Assembly (NCBI GenBank): GCA_900541985.1 | Contig: UQLX01000002.1 | Coordinates: 62,001-126,000 of the forward strand | Reading direction: 5' to 3' | DNA from: an uncultured Blautia sp. | GTDB lineage: Bacteria; Bacillota; Clostridia; Lachnospirales; Lachnospiraceae | Length of the DNA stretch: 64,000 bases | In this document: piece by piece, positions 7,776 through 16,505 of the stretch | Layout: each line of letters begins with the position of its first letter | Position numbering within the stretch: the first letter of the stretch is position 1 | Made by a program: the position numbers and the translations under genes | Notes under the pieces: generated by a model | Told to the model about the DNA's origin: nothing | The model's database searches: none | Seen by the model: the letters and a program-made list of their open reading frames with translations, nothing else

Positions 7776-8261
7776 ATGGAACGGATACAAAAAATACAGA
7801 AGCATCCTCTGTTTCAGGAGCTTTTTGAAAAGCTGCAGCAGTTAGAAAAGGACAGACCCTTTTGCCGCCATACCATGGAGCATTTTCTGGATGTAGCCAG
7901 ACTGATGTATATCTATGATCTGGAAGATGGGGCCTCCATTCCGAAAGAGGTCATCTATGCAGCGGCGCTGCTCCATGATCTTGGAAGATATGAGCAGCTT
8001 ACCAGAGGTACCCCCCATGATATTGCCGGTTCCGAAGCTGCAGAGCTTATCATGAAGGACTGTGAATTTCAGACAGAAGAGATTGAGGCTGTAAAAAAAG
8101 CAATCCTCGGTCACCGGGATGCTGCAAGTCTTTCCAGTGATCTTCCTCTGACTGCATATCTGTACCGGGCAGACAAAAAATCACGAAACTGCTTTGCCTG
8201 TCCGTCAGAACCGGAGTGTAACTGGCCGGAGGAAAAGAAAAACCTGTGGATAGAATACTGA
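7776..8261 (+). CDS. HD domain phosphohydrolase in the folate operon (possible FolQ role)
   Basis: 161 residues with an HD signature (ALLHDLGR near residue 67) and an upstream His in the HTMEHFLD segment. A C-terminal cluster CFACPSEPEC may bind metal. The gene starts 3 bases after folE. Folate pathways need a dihydroneopterin triphosphate pyrophosphatase, and no Nudix FolQ is present, so this HD enzyme may supply that step; this rests on context only. Confidence 0.8.
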   Translation: MERIQKIQKHPLFQELFEKLQQLEKDRPFCRHTMEHFLDVARLMYIYDLEDGASIPKEVIYAAALLHDLGRYEQLTRGTPHDIAGSEAAELIMKDCEFQTEEIEAVKKAILGHRDAASLSSDLPLTAYLYRADKKSRNCFACPSEPECNWPEEKKNLWIEY

Positions 8262-8279
8262 ATATAAAGGAGAAATCGC

Positions 8280-9086
8280 ATGAAGATCGGTAACAGAGAA
8301 TTTGACGTAAAAAACAAAACCTATATTATGGGAATCCTGAACGTAACACCGGATTCCTTTTCAGACGGAGGGAAGTACAACCACCTGGATGCAGCGCTTT
8401 TTCATGCAGAAGAAATGCTTCGCGACGGTGCGGATATCATTGATATCGGAGGAGAATCCACTCGTCCGGGACATACAGTGATCACAGATCAGGAAGAGAT
8501 TTCCCGCGTGGTTCCTGTGATCGAGGCTGTAAAAAGCCGTTTTGATGTACCGGTTTCTATTGATACCTATAAAGGTGCCGTGACAGAAGCAGCTTTAAAA
8601 GCCGGGGCAGACCTTGTCAACGATATCTGGGGCTTTAAGCATGATAAAAAAGCAGCAGAGCTGACTGCAAAGTACAATGCAGCCTGCTGTCTGATGCATA
8701 ACCGTCATGAGGCAGTATATGAGGATTTTCTCAGTGACCTGGTAACAGACATGGAAGAATGTGTAAGGATCGCAAGAGAAGCAGGTGTTTCTGATGACAG
8801 GATCATTCTGGATCCAGGCGTAGGCTTTGGAAAAACCTACGAAATGAATCTGGAAACGATTCATCATGTGGATGTGCTGCATCGTCTGGGATTCCCGATT
8901 CTTCTTGGCACGTCACGAAAATCAGTGATCGGACTTACGCTGGATCTTCCGGCAGATCAGCGTGTAGAGGGAACTGTGGCTACCACTGTCATCGGTGTGA
9001 TGAAAGGCTGCGCCTTTGTCCGTGTTCATGACATCAAAGAAAACAAACGTGCGATCCAGATGACAGAAGCGATTTTAGGGAGATAA
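8280..9086 (+). CDS. folP: dihydropteroate synthase (FolP)
   Basis: Condenses dihydropterin pyrophosphate with p-aminobenzoate; the sulfonamide target. The 268-residue TIM barrel has the two diagnostic loops GILNVTPDSFSDGGKY and DIIDIGGESTRPG, plus the later GTSRKSVIG segment. AAAGGAG precedes the ATG. It is followed after 2 bases by the FolB-FolK gene. Confidence 0.97.
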   Translation: MKIGNREFDVKNKTYIMGILNVTPDSFSDGGKYNHLDAALFHAEEMLRDGADIIDIGGESTRPGHTVITDQEEISRVVPVIEAVKSRFDVPVSIDTYKGAVTEAALKAGADLVNDIWGFKHDKKAAELTAKYNAACCLMHNRHEAVYEDFLSDLVTDMEECVRIAREAGVSDDRIILDPGVGFGKTYEMNLETIHHVDVLHRLGFPILLGTSRKSVIGLTLDLPADQRVEGTVATTVIGVMKGCAFVRVHDIKENKRAIQMTEAILGR

Positions 9087-9088
9087 AA

Positions 9089-9913
9089 ATGGATAAGATT
9101 ACGATCGATAAACTGGAGGTATTTGCCAATCACGGCGTTTATCCGGAAGAAAATGTACTGGGACAGAAATTTGTTATTTCTGTTGTCCTTTATACCAGCA
9201 CCAGAAAAGCAGGTATCACAGATGAGCTTTCCTGTTCCGTCAATTATGGAGAAGTCAGTCATTTCATCCAGAAGTATATGACCGGACATACCTGGAAATT
9301 ACTGGAATGTGCAGCTGAACAGCTTGCCCAGGCAATCCTTCTGGAATATCCGCTGGTAGCCAGGCTCGACCTGGAGATCCAGAAGCCGTGGGCTCCTGTG
9401 GGCCTCCCTTTGAATACAGTTTCGGTAAAGATCACCAGAGGCTGGCATACGGCATATATTGCCCTGGGATCTAATATGGGTGATAAAAAGGCTTATCTGG
9501 ATATGGCAGTAAAGCGTCTGGATGAAAGAAAAGACTGTCAGGTAAAGGCTGTTTCCGATTTTCTGGTGACAGCGCCTTACGGAGTGAGGGATCAGGATGA
9601 TTTTCTTAACGGGGCGCTGGAGCTTCAAACAATGCTGGATCCGGAAGAGCTTCTTCTGGCTCTCCACCAGGTTGAACAGGAGGCCAACCGTGTCCGAAAG
9701 ATCCACTGGGGTCCCCGGACGCTGGATCTGGATATTCTGCTTTATGATGATCTTATTCTGGATACGCCGGAACTTCATATCCCTCATATTGAAATGCAGC
9801 TGAGAGATTTTGTGCTGATTCCCATGAATCAGCTGGCTCCATGGAAGCGTCACCCACTGATCGGAAAGACTGTGGAGGAAATGCTTCGGGATCTGAAAAA
9901 CAAGGACAAATAA
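9089..9913 (+). CDS. bifunctional dihydroneopterin aldolase / HPPK (FolB-FolK)
   Basis: Single 274-residue polypeptide for two consecutive folate steps. Residues about 1-115 are a FolB aldolase (LEVFANHGVYPEE, later VNYGEV). From about residue 121 the FolK pyrophosphokinase starts (YIALGSNMGD) and contains the signature WGPRTLDLDILLYDD. The FolB-FolK fusion is common in Firmicutes. Last gene of the folate operon; the VanW gene follows 35 bases later. Confidence 0.95.
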   Translation: MDKITIDKLEVFANHGVYPEENVLGQKFVISVVLYTSTRKAGITDELSCSVNYGEVSHFIQKYMTGHTWKLLECAAEQLAQAILLEYPLVARLDLEIQKPWAPVGLPLNTVSVKITRGWHTAYIALGSNMGDKKAYLDMAVKRLDERKDCQVKAVSDFLVTAPYGVRDQDDFLNGALELQTMLDPEELLLALHQVEQEANRVRKIHWGPRTLDLDILLYDDLILDTPELHIPHIEMQLRDFVLIPMNQLAPWKRHPLIGKTVEEMLRDLKNKDK

Positions 9914-9948
9914 CCAGATAAATAAAAAAACAACAGAAGGAAAACGAT

Positions 9949-11250
9949 ATGAAAAAGAAAAGGCAGGTTACAACAGCTGTGATCCTTACAGCAGTCTGTG
10001 TTTTTACAGCCGGTTATCTGTACTGGTGTCATTCCCTGAAGGGGCAGACAATCTGGACAGATGTTACCATCAACGGCATAGCCCTCCAGGGAAAATCAAA
10101 AAAAGAAGCAGAAAAGGAAATACAAAAACAGTTTGAAAAAGAATACAAACATGCAGCAATCACCATAACGCTTGCAGATCAGACTTACGAGGCAGATATT
10201 TTTCCGGTACTTTCCATAAATGCTTCCGAAGAAATTGAACATGCCTATCAGCCCGGACATGGGAACTGGTATTCCAGAGGTATAGAATGGATCCAGACCC
10301 GGAGACAGGAACCTGTTTCAAAAGAAATCCTTCCGGAGATCACATATCCGGAAAGGCTCAGAGATATTCTGGAAGAAACCGGGATTGCCAGGATCAACAC
10401 CATGGTTGAAACCACCTGGGAACGGGATGCCTCTTCTTTGACGATCCACAAGGGAAAAACAGGGGTGAAGCCGGATATGGATGCTCTGGAAAAGGAGCTT
10501 TTGAAAGTTCTTTCCCAACATATATACGAGGCAGAGCTTCCTTGTCCGGAGATCACCGCTTCCCCGAAAACAATACGCCTGCAGCCGTTTTATCATAATG
10601 TATATGTAAAAATGAGCAATGCATTTCTGGATGAGACAAATGATTTTGCAATTGTCCCATCTGTGCAGGGCGTTTCCTTTGATGTCGAAAAAGCAGAAAA
10701 ACAGTTAGAAGAAGCGGAAGAGGACTCTGATCTTAAAATCAGCTTTACGTTCACAGAACCGGAGCTTTCCACGGAGGAGCTGAAATCCATGCTTTACCGG
10801 GATATATTGGGAGAGTATACGACCTATGGAGGAGGCTCCCAGGGGCGTGTCACAAATATCCGGCTTGCATGTGACAGCTGCAATGACGTGATCCTGAATC
10901 CGGGGGAAACCTTTTCTTATAATGAAGCTGTGGGGGAACGTACTTCCGAAAGAGGATTCCAGTCGGCTCCGGTCATCGCAAACGGCCAGCTGGTACCGGG
11001 CATAGGCGGCGGTATCTGCCAGGTTTCTACCACACTTTATGCAGCCTGCCTGAATGCAGGGCTTGAAATTGTGGAGCGGCATCCTCACTCCAAACCTGTT
11101 GCCTATGTACCTCATGGCATGGATGCTGCCGTATCCTGGGGAACCTTGGATTATCAGTTCCGGAACAACACCGATTATCCTGTAAAAATCAAAACATTTT
11201 ATGAAAACGGGGCAATTTCAGCCCAGATCCTTGGAACCGGGAAGCATTAA
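9949..11250 (+). CDS. VanW family cell-envelope protein
   Basis: 433 residues with a short basic N-terminus and one membrane anchor or signal helix at about residues 7-25. The middle has YoaR-type peptidoglycan-binding character and the C-terminus is a VanW domain (NPGETFSYNEAVG, then VPGIGGGICQVSTTLYAAC). VanW is found in some vancomycin-resistance clusters, but no van genes are here and most homologues are housekeeping envelope proteins of unknown role. It may be read through from the folate operon. Confidence 0.88.
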   Translation: MKKKRQVTTAVILTAVCVFTAGYLYWCHSLKGQTIWTDVTINGIALQGKSKKEAEKEIQKQFEKEYKHAAITITLADQTYEADIFPVLSINASEEIEHAYQPGHGNWYSRGIEWIQTRRQEPVSKEILPEITYPERLRDILEETGIARINTMVETTWERDASSLTIHKGKTGVKPDMDALEKELLKVLSQHIYEAELPCPEITASPKTIRLQPFYHNVYVKMSNAFLDETNDFAIVPSVQGVSFDVEKAEKQLEEAEEDSDLKISFTFTEPELSTEELKSMLYRDILGEYTTYGGGSQGRVTNIRLACDSCNDVILNPGETFSYNEAVGERTSERGFQSAPVIANGQLVPGIGGGICQVSTTLYAACLNAGLEIVERHPHSKPVAYVPHGMDAAVSWGTLDYQFRNNTDYPVKIKTFYENGAISAQILGTGKH

Positions 11251-11253
11251 AGA

Positions 11254-11279
11254 GGGAGGACATCAGTCCTCCCTTAATC
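11254..11279. terminator. bidirectional terminator between the VanW and xerS genes
   Basis: GGGAGGAC (11254-11261) pairs with GTCCTCCC (11266-11273) around an ATCA loop, flanked by AT-rich sequence on both sides. The hairpin overlaps the final codons of the convergent recombinase gene. Confidence 0.7.
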
Positions 11280-12324
11280 TTACTGCAGTTGCCGCCTGAC
11301 GCCGTCTGGCATCGTCCAGAGCCGCATAATGTTTTTTGGTCGTATTTACATCCCTGTGCCCGAGAACGTCCGCTACAAGGTAAATATCACCGGTTTCCTG
11401 GTAAAGAGCCGTACCATAGGTACTGCGCAGCTTATGAGGAGTAATCTTTTTTGTGGTAGTGATCTCTCTGGCATATTTTTTTACCAGGTTTTCGATGGCC
11501 TGCACCCCGATACGTTTTCTCTGTGCTGAGTAGAAGAGTGCGTGTTCATGGCCGGAGAGGGGAGTGATATTTTCTCTGACCTCCAGATAGTTCCGCAGAG
11601 CCTTTTCTACCTCAGGGCCGAAATAAACAACCATTTCATTTCCGCCTTTTCGGGTGACCTTGATTCCATTATTTTTAAAATCCACATCCTCAATATCAAG
11701 ACCTACACATTCAGAAACACGGATTCCCGTACCAAGAAGCAGGGTCACGATAGCAAGATCCCTTTCTTTGTTCTTTTCCCAGAACACACGTTTCTGACCG
11801 GTAAAAGTATCTCCGCAATGCTCAATATGATCCAGAAGAAGGGCTACCTCGTCAGCATCCAGCCGTATAATATTTTTTTCATGAATTTTAGGCACATCAA
11901 CAAGTACGGCAGGGTTTGTTTCAATCATTTCCCTTTTGTAATAATATGCATAAAAACTTCTTAAGGCAGATATTTTTCGTTTCAGCCCAAGCTCGCCGTT
12001 TGTTTCCAGCTTATCGGCATTTCGGTTCTGATATACCTTCAGATATTCCTGATATTCCTCAATATCAACCGCCTTGACCTGATCCAAGATCTGAACCGTA
12101 AGATCCGTCATGGTTTTTTCCTTTAAAGACGGATTGGTTTCCAGAAGAAATTGAAAAAAGATCCGGATATCATAAGCATAGGAAATTCTTGTTTTTGTTG
12201 TGGTTGTCGCATCAATGGCACGAAAATAATCTCTGCAAAAAGGCGGCAGGGTTGCCAGTACCTGACGAAGCCGTAAGGTATTTTCTATATCGGTATGTTC
12301 ATGATAGGTCTGTTTTTTTTCCAT
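11263..12324 (-). CDS. XerS-like tyrosine recombinase
   Basis: Tyrosine recombinase that probably resolves chromosome dimers at a dif-type site. The 353-residue length and N-terminus (LPPFCRDYFRAIDATTT) resemble the single-recombinase XerS type of streptococci rather than XerC/D of about 300 residues. The catalytic set is complete: Arg202 (TGIRVSE), Lys226, His297 and Arg300 (TPHKLR), His323 (LGHRD) and the nucleophile Tyr333. A 44-bp near-perfect palindrome lies 72-115 bases upstream. It could instead be an integrase, but no element boundaries are seen around it. Confidence 0.85.
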   Translation of the reverse strand: MEKKQTYHEHTDIENTLRLRQVLATLPPFCRDYFRAIDATTTTKTRISYAYDIRIFFQFLLETNPSLKEKTMTDLTVQILDQVKAVDIEEYQEYLKVYQNRNADKLETNGELGLKRKISALRSFYAYYYKREMIETNPAVLVDVPKIHEKNIIRLDADEVALLLDHIEHCGDTFTGQKRVFWEKNKERDLAIVTLLLGTGIRVSECVGLDIEDVDFKNNGIKVTRKGGNEMVVYFGPEVEKALRNYLEVRENITPLSGHEHALFYSAQRKRIGVQAIENLVKKYAREITTTKKITPHKLRSTYGTALYQETGDIYLVADVLGHRDVNTTKKHYAALDDARRRQAATAVRLRED

Positions 12325-12395
12325 ATTTAAAGCTCCTTAAAACGAACAGATTTTCGTGTTTATTTGGTGATTATACCACAGAAGTGGTTCTTTTG

Positions 12396-12439
12396 TCTAC
12401 ATCTATATGAAAAACTCGGGTTTGTCGTATAGATGTAGA
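12396..12439. repeat. 44-bp near-perfect palindrome upstream of xerS (candidate dif-like site)
   Basis: Left arm TCTACATCTATATGAAAAAC (12396-12415), centre TCGG, right arm GTTTGTCGTATAGATGTAGA (12420-12439). The arms are complementary at 18 of 20 positions, and the outer 12 bases are perfect. Streptococcal difSL sites lie next to xerS, so this is a candidate recombination site; an autoregulatory operator is the alternative. Confidence 0.6.
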
Positions 12440-12471
12440 TTGGTAAATAAACCGGTCTCTCGTAAAAACTC

Positions 12472-12918
12472 TTAAAGAATATGCTCATCCAATAATATGG
12501 TAAATGGCCCGTCGTTGATCAGGGATACCTTCATGTCTGCTCCAAACACTCCATGCTGTACCACAGGAACCGTTTTCTGAGCCTCCCGGATCATATATTC
12601 ATAAAGTTCCTCCGCCATTTTCGGTTCTCCAGCCTCAATAAAGCTTGGGCGGTTCCCCTTTTTACAGTTGGCATATAATGTAAACTGTGAAACAAAAAGA
12701 ATTTCTCCGTCTACATCCTTCAATGAAAGGTTTGTTTTGCCGTTTTCATCCTCAAAAATCCGCAGTCCCAAAAGCTTTTTCAGGTATTTATCTGCAATTT
12801 CCCGGTTATCTTCTCTTCCTGCTCCCACAAATACAAGAAGTCCTTTTCCAATCTTTCCTGTTGTCTCTCCGTCCACAGTCACTTCTGCCTGCAGCACTCT
12901 CTGAACAAATAATTTCAT
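12472..12918 (-). CDS. dtd: D-aminoacyl-tRNA deacylase (Dtd)
   Basis: Removes D-amino acids wrongly attached to tRNA. The 148-residue protein has both active-site motifs: SQFTLYA near residue 77 and the cross-subunit Gly-cisPro loop NDGPFT near residue 136. The frame is open another 40 codons upstream, but the start chosen (cat at 12916-12918) has GGAGGAAAA just before it and gives the standard MKLFVQRV N-terminus. Confidence 0.93.
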   Translation of the reverse strand: MKLFVQRVLQAEVTVDGETTGKIGKGLLVFVGAGREDNREIADKYLKKLLGLRIFEDENGKTNLSLKDVDGEILFVSQFTLYANCKKGNRPSFIEAGEPKMAEELYEYMIREAQKTVPVVQHGVFGADMKVSLINDGPFTILLDEHIL

Positions 12919-12997
12919 TGTCTTTTTCCTCCGATTATCCTGAAAATGCCGGGGAAACAGTCCATACTGCCCACCCGGCATAAAATGTGTCTGATTA

Positions 12998-13639
12998 TTA
13001 TTTTTTCTTTGCGGCATCAAAAATCTGAACCGCATCAATGATCACCTTTGCAGCATTCTCAAGTCCCAGCTTGCCACTGTCAATGCAAAGGTTGTAATCC
13101 TTGGCAGAACCCCATTTTTTATTGGTATAATAATTGTAATAGCTGGCTCTGCTCTTGTCTGTTTTGTTGATCACATCCCTGGCTTCCTTGTCGCTTTTTC
13201 CGTACTTGGAAGCGATCCTGCGGATTCTTACATCCAGATCCGCGTGGATGAAAATGCTGAAGCAGTCCGGCCAGTCAGAAAGCGCGTAATCCGCGCAGCG
13301 GCCCACCATAACACAGGGTCCCTCACCGGCAAGCTTCTTGATGGCATCAAACTGAGCAAGAAAAATCTTGTGGTTCATAGGCATATCATCGAATCCTGCG
13401 GAAGAATAGCCAAAGGAATACGTATCCATGACCAGTGAATATAAAAAGCTGTTAGTTGGTTTTTCATCATGATGCTCAAACAGTTCCTTGCAGATGCCGC
13501 TGTCGTTTGCAGCATGCTCCAGCAGCTCCTTATCGTAACATTTAATGCCGAAATATTTGGCAACTTCCTGTCCGATCTGCCTTCCTCCACTGCCGTACTC
13601 TCTTCCAATAGTGATAATTGAACTTGTAGTATTACTCAT
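12998..13639 (-). CDS. cytidylate kinase-like family protein
   Basis: P-loop nucleotide kinase-like protein of 213 residues (AAK/cytidylate kinase-like family). The N-terminal block [16 protein letters not shown] is the family's modified phosphate-binding loop, and the C-terminal half has an Arg-rich lid-like segment ([20 protein letters not shown]). The substrate is unknown; such paralogues sit beside true cmk genes in many Clostridia. The ATG at 13639 is preferred over the GTG at 13663 because the short form matches family starts. Confidence 0.8.
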   Translation of the reverse strand: MSNTTSSIITIGREYGSGGRQIGQEVAKYFGIKCYDKELLEHAANDSGICKELFEHHDEKPTNSFLYSLVMDTYSFGYSSAGFDDMPMNHKIFLAQFDAIKKLAGEGPCVMVGRCADYALSDWPDCFSIFIHADLDVRIRRIASKYGKSDKEARDVINKTDKSRASYYNYYTNKKWGSAKDYNLCIDSGKLGLENAAKVIIDAVQIFDAAKKK

Positions 13640-13708
13640 AAGCTGTACACTCCCTTCCGCCAATGTATTTCTAACACATATTATACATTATTTCCCAGGG
13701 ATTGCAAA

Positions 13709-14623
13709 CTATTTTCTTAATTTTTCTAATAACTTCAAAAAATATTCAGGCAAAGGGACCTCAAATTCCATATATTCCCCGGTTACCGGATGGCGGAATC
13801 CAAGAATCATGGCGTGAAGAGCCTGTCCCTGCAGATGAAACGGATCCTTCTGGGATCCATATAACGTATCTCCCAGAAGAGGATGCCCGATACTTGCCAT
13901 GTGTACGCGGATCTGATGGGTACGTCCTGTTTCCAGACGACATTCCACATAAGTATATTTTCCAAAACGCTCCAGAACTCTGTAATGAGTCACAGCATCT
14001 TTCCCGTTTTTGTAATTGACAGCCATTTTTTTCCGGTCAACAGGGTGACGTCCGATCGGCTCTTCCACAGTGCCCTCATCTTCCTTCAGATTTCCCTGTA
14101 CGACAGCCCGATAGCGTCTTTTAATGGAATGTTCCTTCAGCTGTTCTGCAAGGTCTCTGTGAACCGAATCCTCCTTACAGACCAAAAGAGCTCCTGTGGT
14201 ATCCTTATCAATCCTGTGGACGATACCGGGACGCAGGACACCGTTGATTCCGGAAAGATGTTCCCCGCAATGTGCCATAACTGCATTTACAAGGGTTCCT
14301 CCTGTATGACCTGCTGCCGGATGGACCACCATGCCCTTGGGTTTATTGACTACCAGCACATAATCATCCTCATAAAGAATATCAAGTGGAATCGCTTCCG
14401 GTTTGATATCAGGTGTCTCCGGATCCGGAACCTCCAGCCGGACGAAAACGCCCGGCTGAACCTTATAATTGGCCCTGACAGGCATATCCCCTGCAAACAC
14501 CGCCTGCTCTTTCAAAAGCTTCTGGATATAGGAGCGGGAAAAATCCGGACATTTGTCTGCCAGATACCGGTCGATCCGCACAGGCTCCTGCTCCTTTTCT
14601 ACTGTAAAATTTATTATATTCAT
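13709..14623 (-). CDS. RluD-type 23S rRNA pseudouridine synthase
   Basis: 304 residues: an N-terminal S4 RNA-binding domain (about 15-75) followed by the RluA-family catalytic domain with the nucleophile Asp139 in HRIDKDTTG and the GRTHQIRVHM motif. It probably modifies large-subunit rRNA. The start overlaps the lspA stop by 4 bases (ATGA), the lspA-rluD order usual in Firmicutes. Confidence 0.92.
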   Translation of the reverse strand: MNIINFTVEKEQEPVRIDRYLADKCPDFSRSYIQKLLKEQAVFAGDMPVRANYKVQPGVFVRLEVPDPETPDIKPEAIPLDILYEDDYVLVVNKPKGMVVHPAAGHTGGTLVNAVMAHCGEHLSGINGVLRPGIVHRIDKDTTGALLVCKEDSVHRDLAEQLKEHSIKRRYRAVVQGNLKEDEGTVEEPIGRHPVDRKKMAVNYKNGKDAVTHYRVLERFGKYTYVECRLETGRTHQIRVHMASIGHPLLGDTLYGSQKDPFHLQGQALHAMILGFRHPVTGEYMEFEVPLPEYFLKLLEKLRK

Positions 14624-15159
14624 TTTGCGTTCCTTTTCCTTATACGGATAAATTCAAAATCCTCATCCTGATAATAAAAACCAATCAGCAATACAAGAAA
14701 GATCCCTCCGCAGACAACAAAAATATCTGCCACATTAAACACCGGAAAATCGATCAGAGAAATATAAATAAAATCCACCACATATCCCAGGACTACACGG
14801 TCAATGAAATTTCCCAGTGCACCGGAAGCAAGAACAGCCCCTGTGACCAGTAATGGCAGATAATATCTGTTTTTCGGAATACGGGCATAGAAAAAAGCAA
14901 GAGCTGCAAAAAACACCACACATAAAAATACAAACAGCAGCCGCTTTCCCTGAAACATACCAAAGGCCATTCCACGGTTTTCCAGATAGGTCAGCTCCAG
15001 AACAGAAGGAATCAGAGAAACGCCCTCTGACCCCTGTAAAATCGTTTTTGCCAGACTTTTTGTCCACTGGTCAAGAACAGTAAGCATAATCACTGCAAAG
15101 CTCCACCAGAAGCCACACAGGGCTCTGGAGAATGTATCTGTATTTTTTTTTACTGTCAT
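14620..15159 (-). CDS. lspA: lipoprotein signal peptidase (LspA)
   Basis: Aspartyl membrane protease that cleaves prolipoprotein signal peptides after lipidation. 179 residues with four hydrophobic segments; the catalytic dyad is visible as Asp129 in NFIDRVVLGYVVDF and Asp145 in FNVADI. It overlaps aroB upstream and rluD downstream by 4 bases each, indicating tight coupling. Confidence 0.95.
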   Translation of the reverse strand: MTVKKNTDTFSRALCGFWWSFAVIMLTVLDQWTKSLAKTILQGSEGVSLIPSVLELTYLENRGMAFGMFQGKRLLFVFLCVVFFAALAFFYARIPKNRYYLPLLVTGAVLASGALGNFIDRVVLGYVVDFIYISLIDFPVFNVADIFVVCGGIFLVLLIGFYYQDEDFEFIRIRKRNAK

Positions 15160-16247
15160 TGAAGAATCTCCCTGATTCCTTTAAGGATTTCGTCATCAGA
15201 AACTGTTCTGTCAATAAAGCTGGTCCCGATTCCTTTCATCAGGATAAATTTGATCTTTCCCTGCTCCATTTTTTTATCATTTTTTGTTGCAGACAGCACT
15301 GCCTCCGGATCCAGCCCGGGAACAGATACCGGCAGGTGATAAAGGACGCACCCCATGCGGATCTCCTGATATTCTTCTTCCGTTATCAGTCCCCTGTTTC
15401 GCGAGATTGCCGCAGCCGCTATCATTCCGACAGCCACACACTGTCCATGCAGAAGCCGGAAATCCATCAGCTTTTCTACTGCATGTCCCACAGTATGACC
15501 CAGATTCAGAAGTGCTCTTTCTCCCTGCTCTCTGGGATCTCTCTCCACAACCCCTGCCTTGATCTCGCAGCAGCGGCGTATCACAGCTGCCATGGCAGCA
15601 TTATCAAGCGTCTGTATCCTTTCGTGATCCCTGCAAATGGAACGGAATAATTCTCCGTCACAGATCAGCCCTGTTTTCAGTACCTCACCCATCCCACAGG
15701 CAAACTCCTCTTTCGGAAGAGTTTTCAGCGTTTCCATATTCATATAGACAAGACGGGGCTGGTAAAAAGCGCCGACCATATTTTTATACTGCTGGAAATC
15801 CACACCGGTCTTGCCGCCCACACTGCTGTCCACCTGTGAAAGAAGCGTGGTTGGAATCTGTATAAAATCAATACCCCGGAGATAAGTGGCTGCAGCAAAT
15901 CCTGTAAGGTCGCCGGTAACACCGCCTCCCAGAGCCGCCAGCAGTCCCTTCCGGTCTACTTTATGTTCGATCAGAAACTGATACAGCTTCTGAACTGTAT
16001 CAAGATTTTTGTTTGGCTCTCCGGCCTCAAAGACAAAAAGCAATACCTCGGGGGCTGTCAGCTCCAGCGCTTTTCTTACCTGCTCTGCATACAGAGGCGC
16101 CACATTGGTATCTGTAACAATGCAGATGGTACGCTGCTCCAGGCCTTCGGCTGCCAGAGCATCCTTCAGTCCCGCAAAGCTGTTCTCAAAATAAATAGGA
16201 TAATAAAATTCCCCATTTCTTTTTACTTTCAACATGTTTTTTTTCAT
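15156..16247 (-). CDS. aroB: 3-dehydroquinate synthase (AroB)
   Basis: Second enzyme of the shikimate pathway, an NAD- and zinc-dependent cyclase acting on DAHP. 363 residues from the ATG at 16247; visible are the NAD-binding GGGVTGDLTGFAA stretch, PTTLLSQVDSSVGGKTGVD and the metal ligands in LNLGHTVGHAVE and the following LLHGQ. The frame is open further upstream but that extension does not resemble AroB. Its place inside a ylmH-lspA cell-division cluster is unusual. Confidence 0.95.
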   Translation of the reverse strand: MKKNMLKVKRNGEFYYPIYFENSFAGLKDALAAEGLEQRTICIVTDTNVAPLYAEQVRKALELTAPEVLLFVFEAGEPNKNLDTVQKLYQFLIEHKVDRKGLLAALGGGVTGDLTGFAAATYLRGIDFIQIPTTLLSQVDSSVGGKTGVDFQQYKNMVGAFYQPRLVYMNMETLKTLPKEEFACGMGEVLKTGLICDGELFRSICRDHERIQTLDNAAMAAVIRRCCEIKAGVVERDPREQGERALLNLGHTVGHAVEKLMDFRLLHGQCVAVGMIAAAAISRNRGLITEEEYQEIRMGCVLYHLPVSVPGLDPEAVLSATKNDKKMEQGKIKFILMKGIGTSFIDRTVSDDEILKGIREILQ

Positions 16248-16425
16248 AATTATTTCCCGTCTTTCTGCGAAAGACACCAATGCGTCATGAAACTGATGCA
16301 CTGACCTTTCGCTATCTCTCAGATTTAAAACCGTATACTCCTGAGGGTTTTCCTGAATCTCGTCCTGTGAAAGAAGAAAAACTTCCTGATTAGGTGTTGC
16401 ATTAATATTTAGTTTTTAAAACCAG

Positions 16426-16488
16426 CTAGTTAGGTGGTTTGTTTGCTATACTCTTCTTTTTAGGGTGCCCTCTACTTTCTTGTTTCAC
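16426..16488 (-). other. possible 20-codon small ORF downstream of ylmH
   Basis: A GTG start six bases after AGGAGG opens a Lys-rich frame (KQESRGHPKKKSIANKPPN) ending at TAG. The strong ribosome binding site 18 bases after ylmH suggests a translated peptide or the stump of a lost operon gene. No homologue recognised. The 16302-16425 stretch beyond it holds an open frame running into aroB that I do not recognise. Confidence 0.3.
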
Positions 16489-16505
16489 ACTTATCCTCCT
16501 GTCTG

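Noticed and set aside
9949..11250. VanW-family gene as evidence of vancomycin resistance
   Set aside because: No vanHAX, vanRS or D-Ala-D-Lac ligase genes are near; VanW-domain proteins are common housekeeping proteins.
11263..12324. XerS-like recombinase as the integrase of a nearby island
   Set aside because: Flanking genes on both sides are housekeeping and no att-like direct repeats were found.
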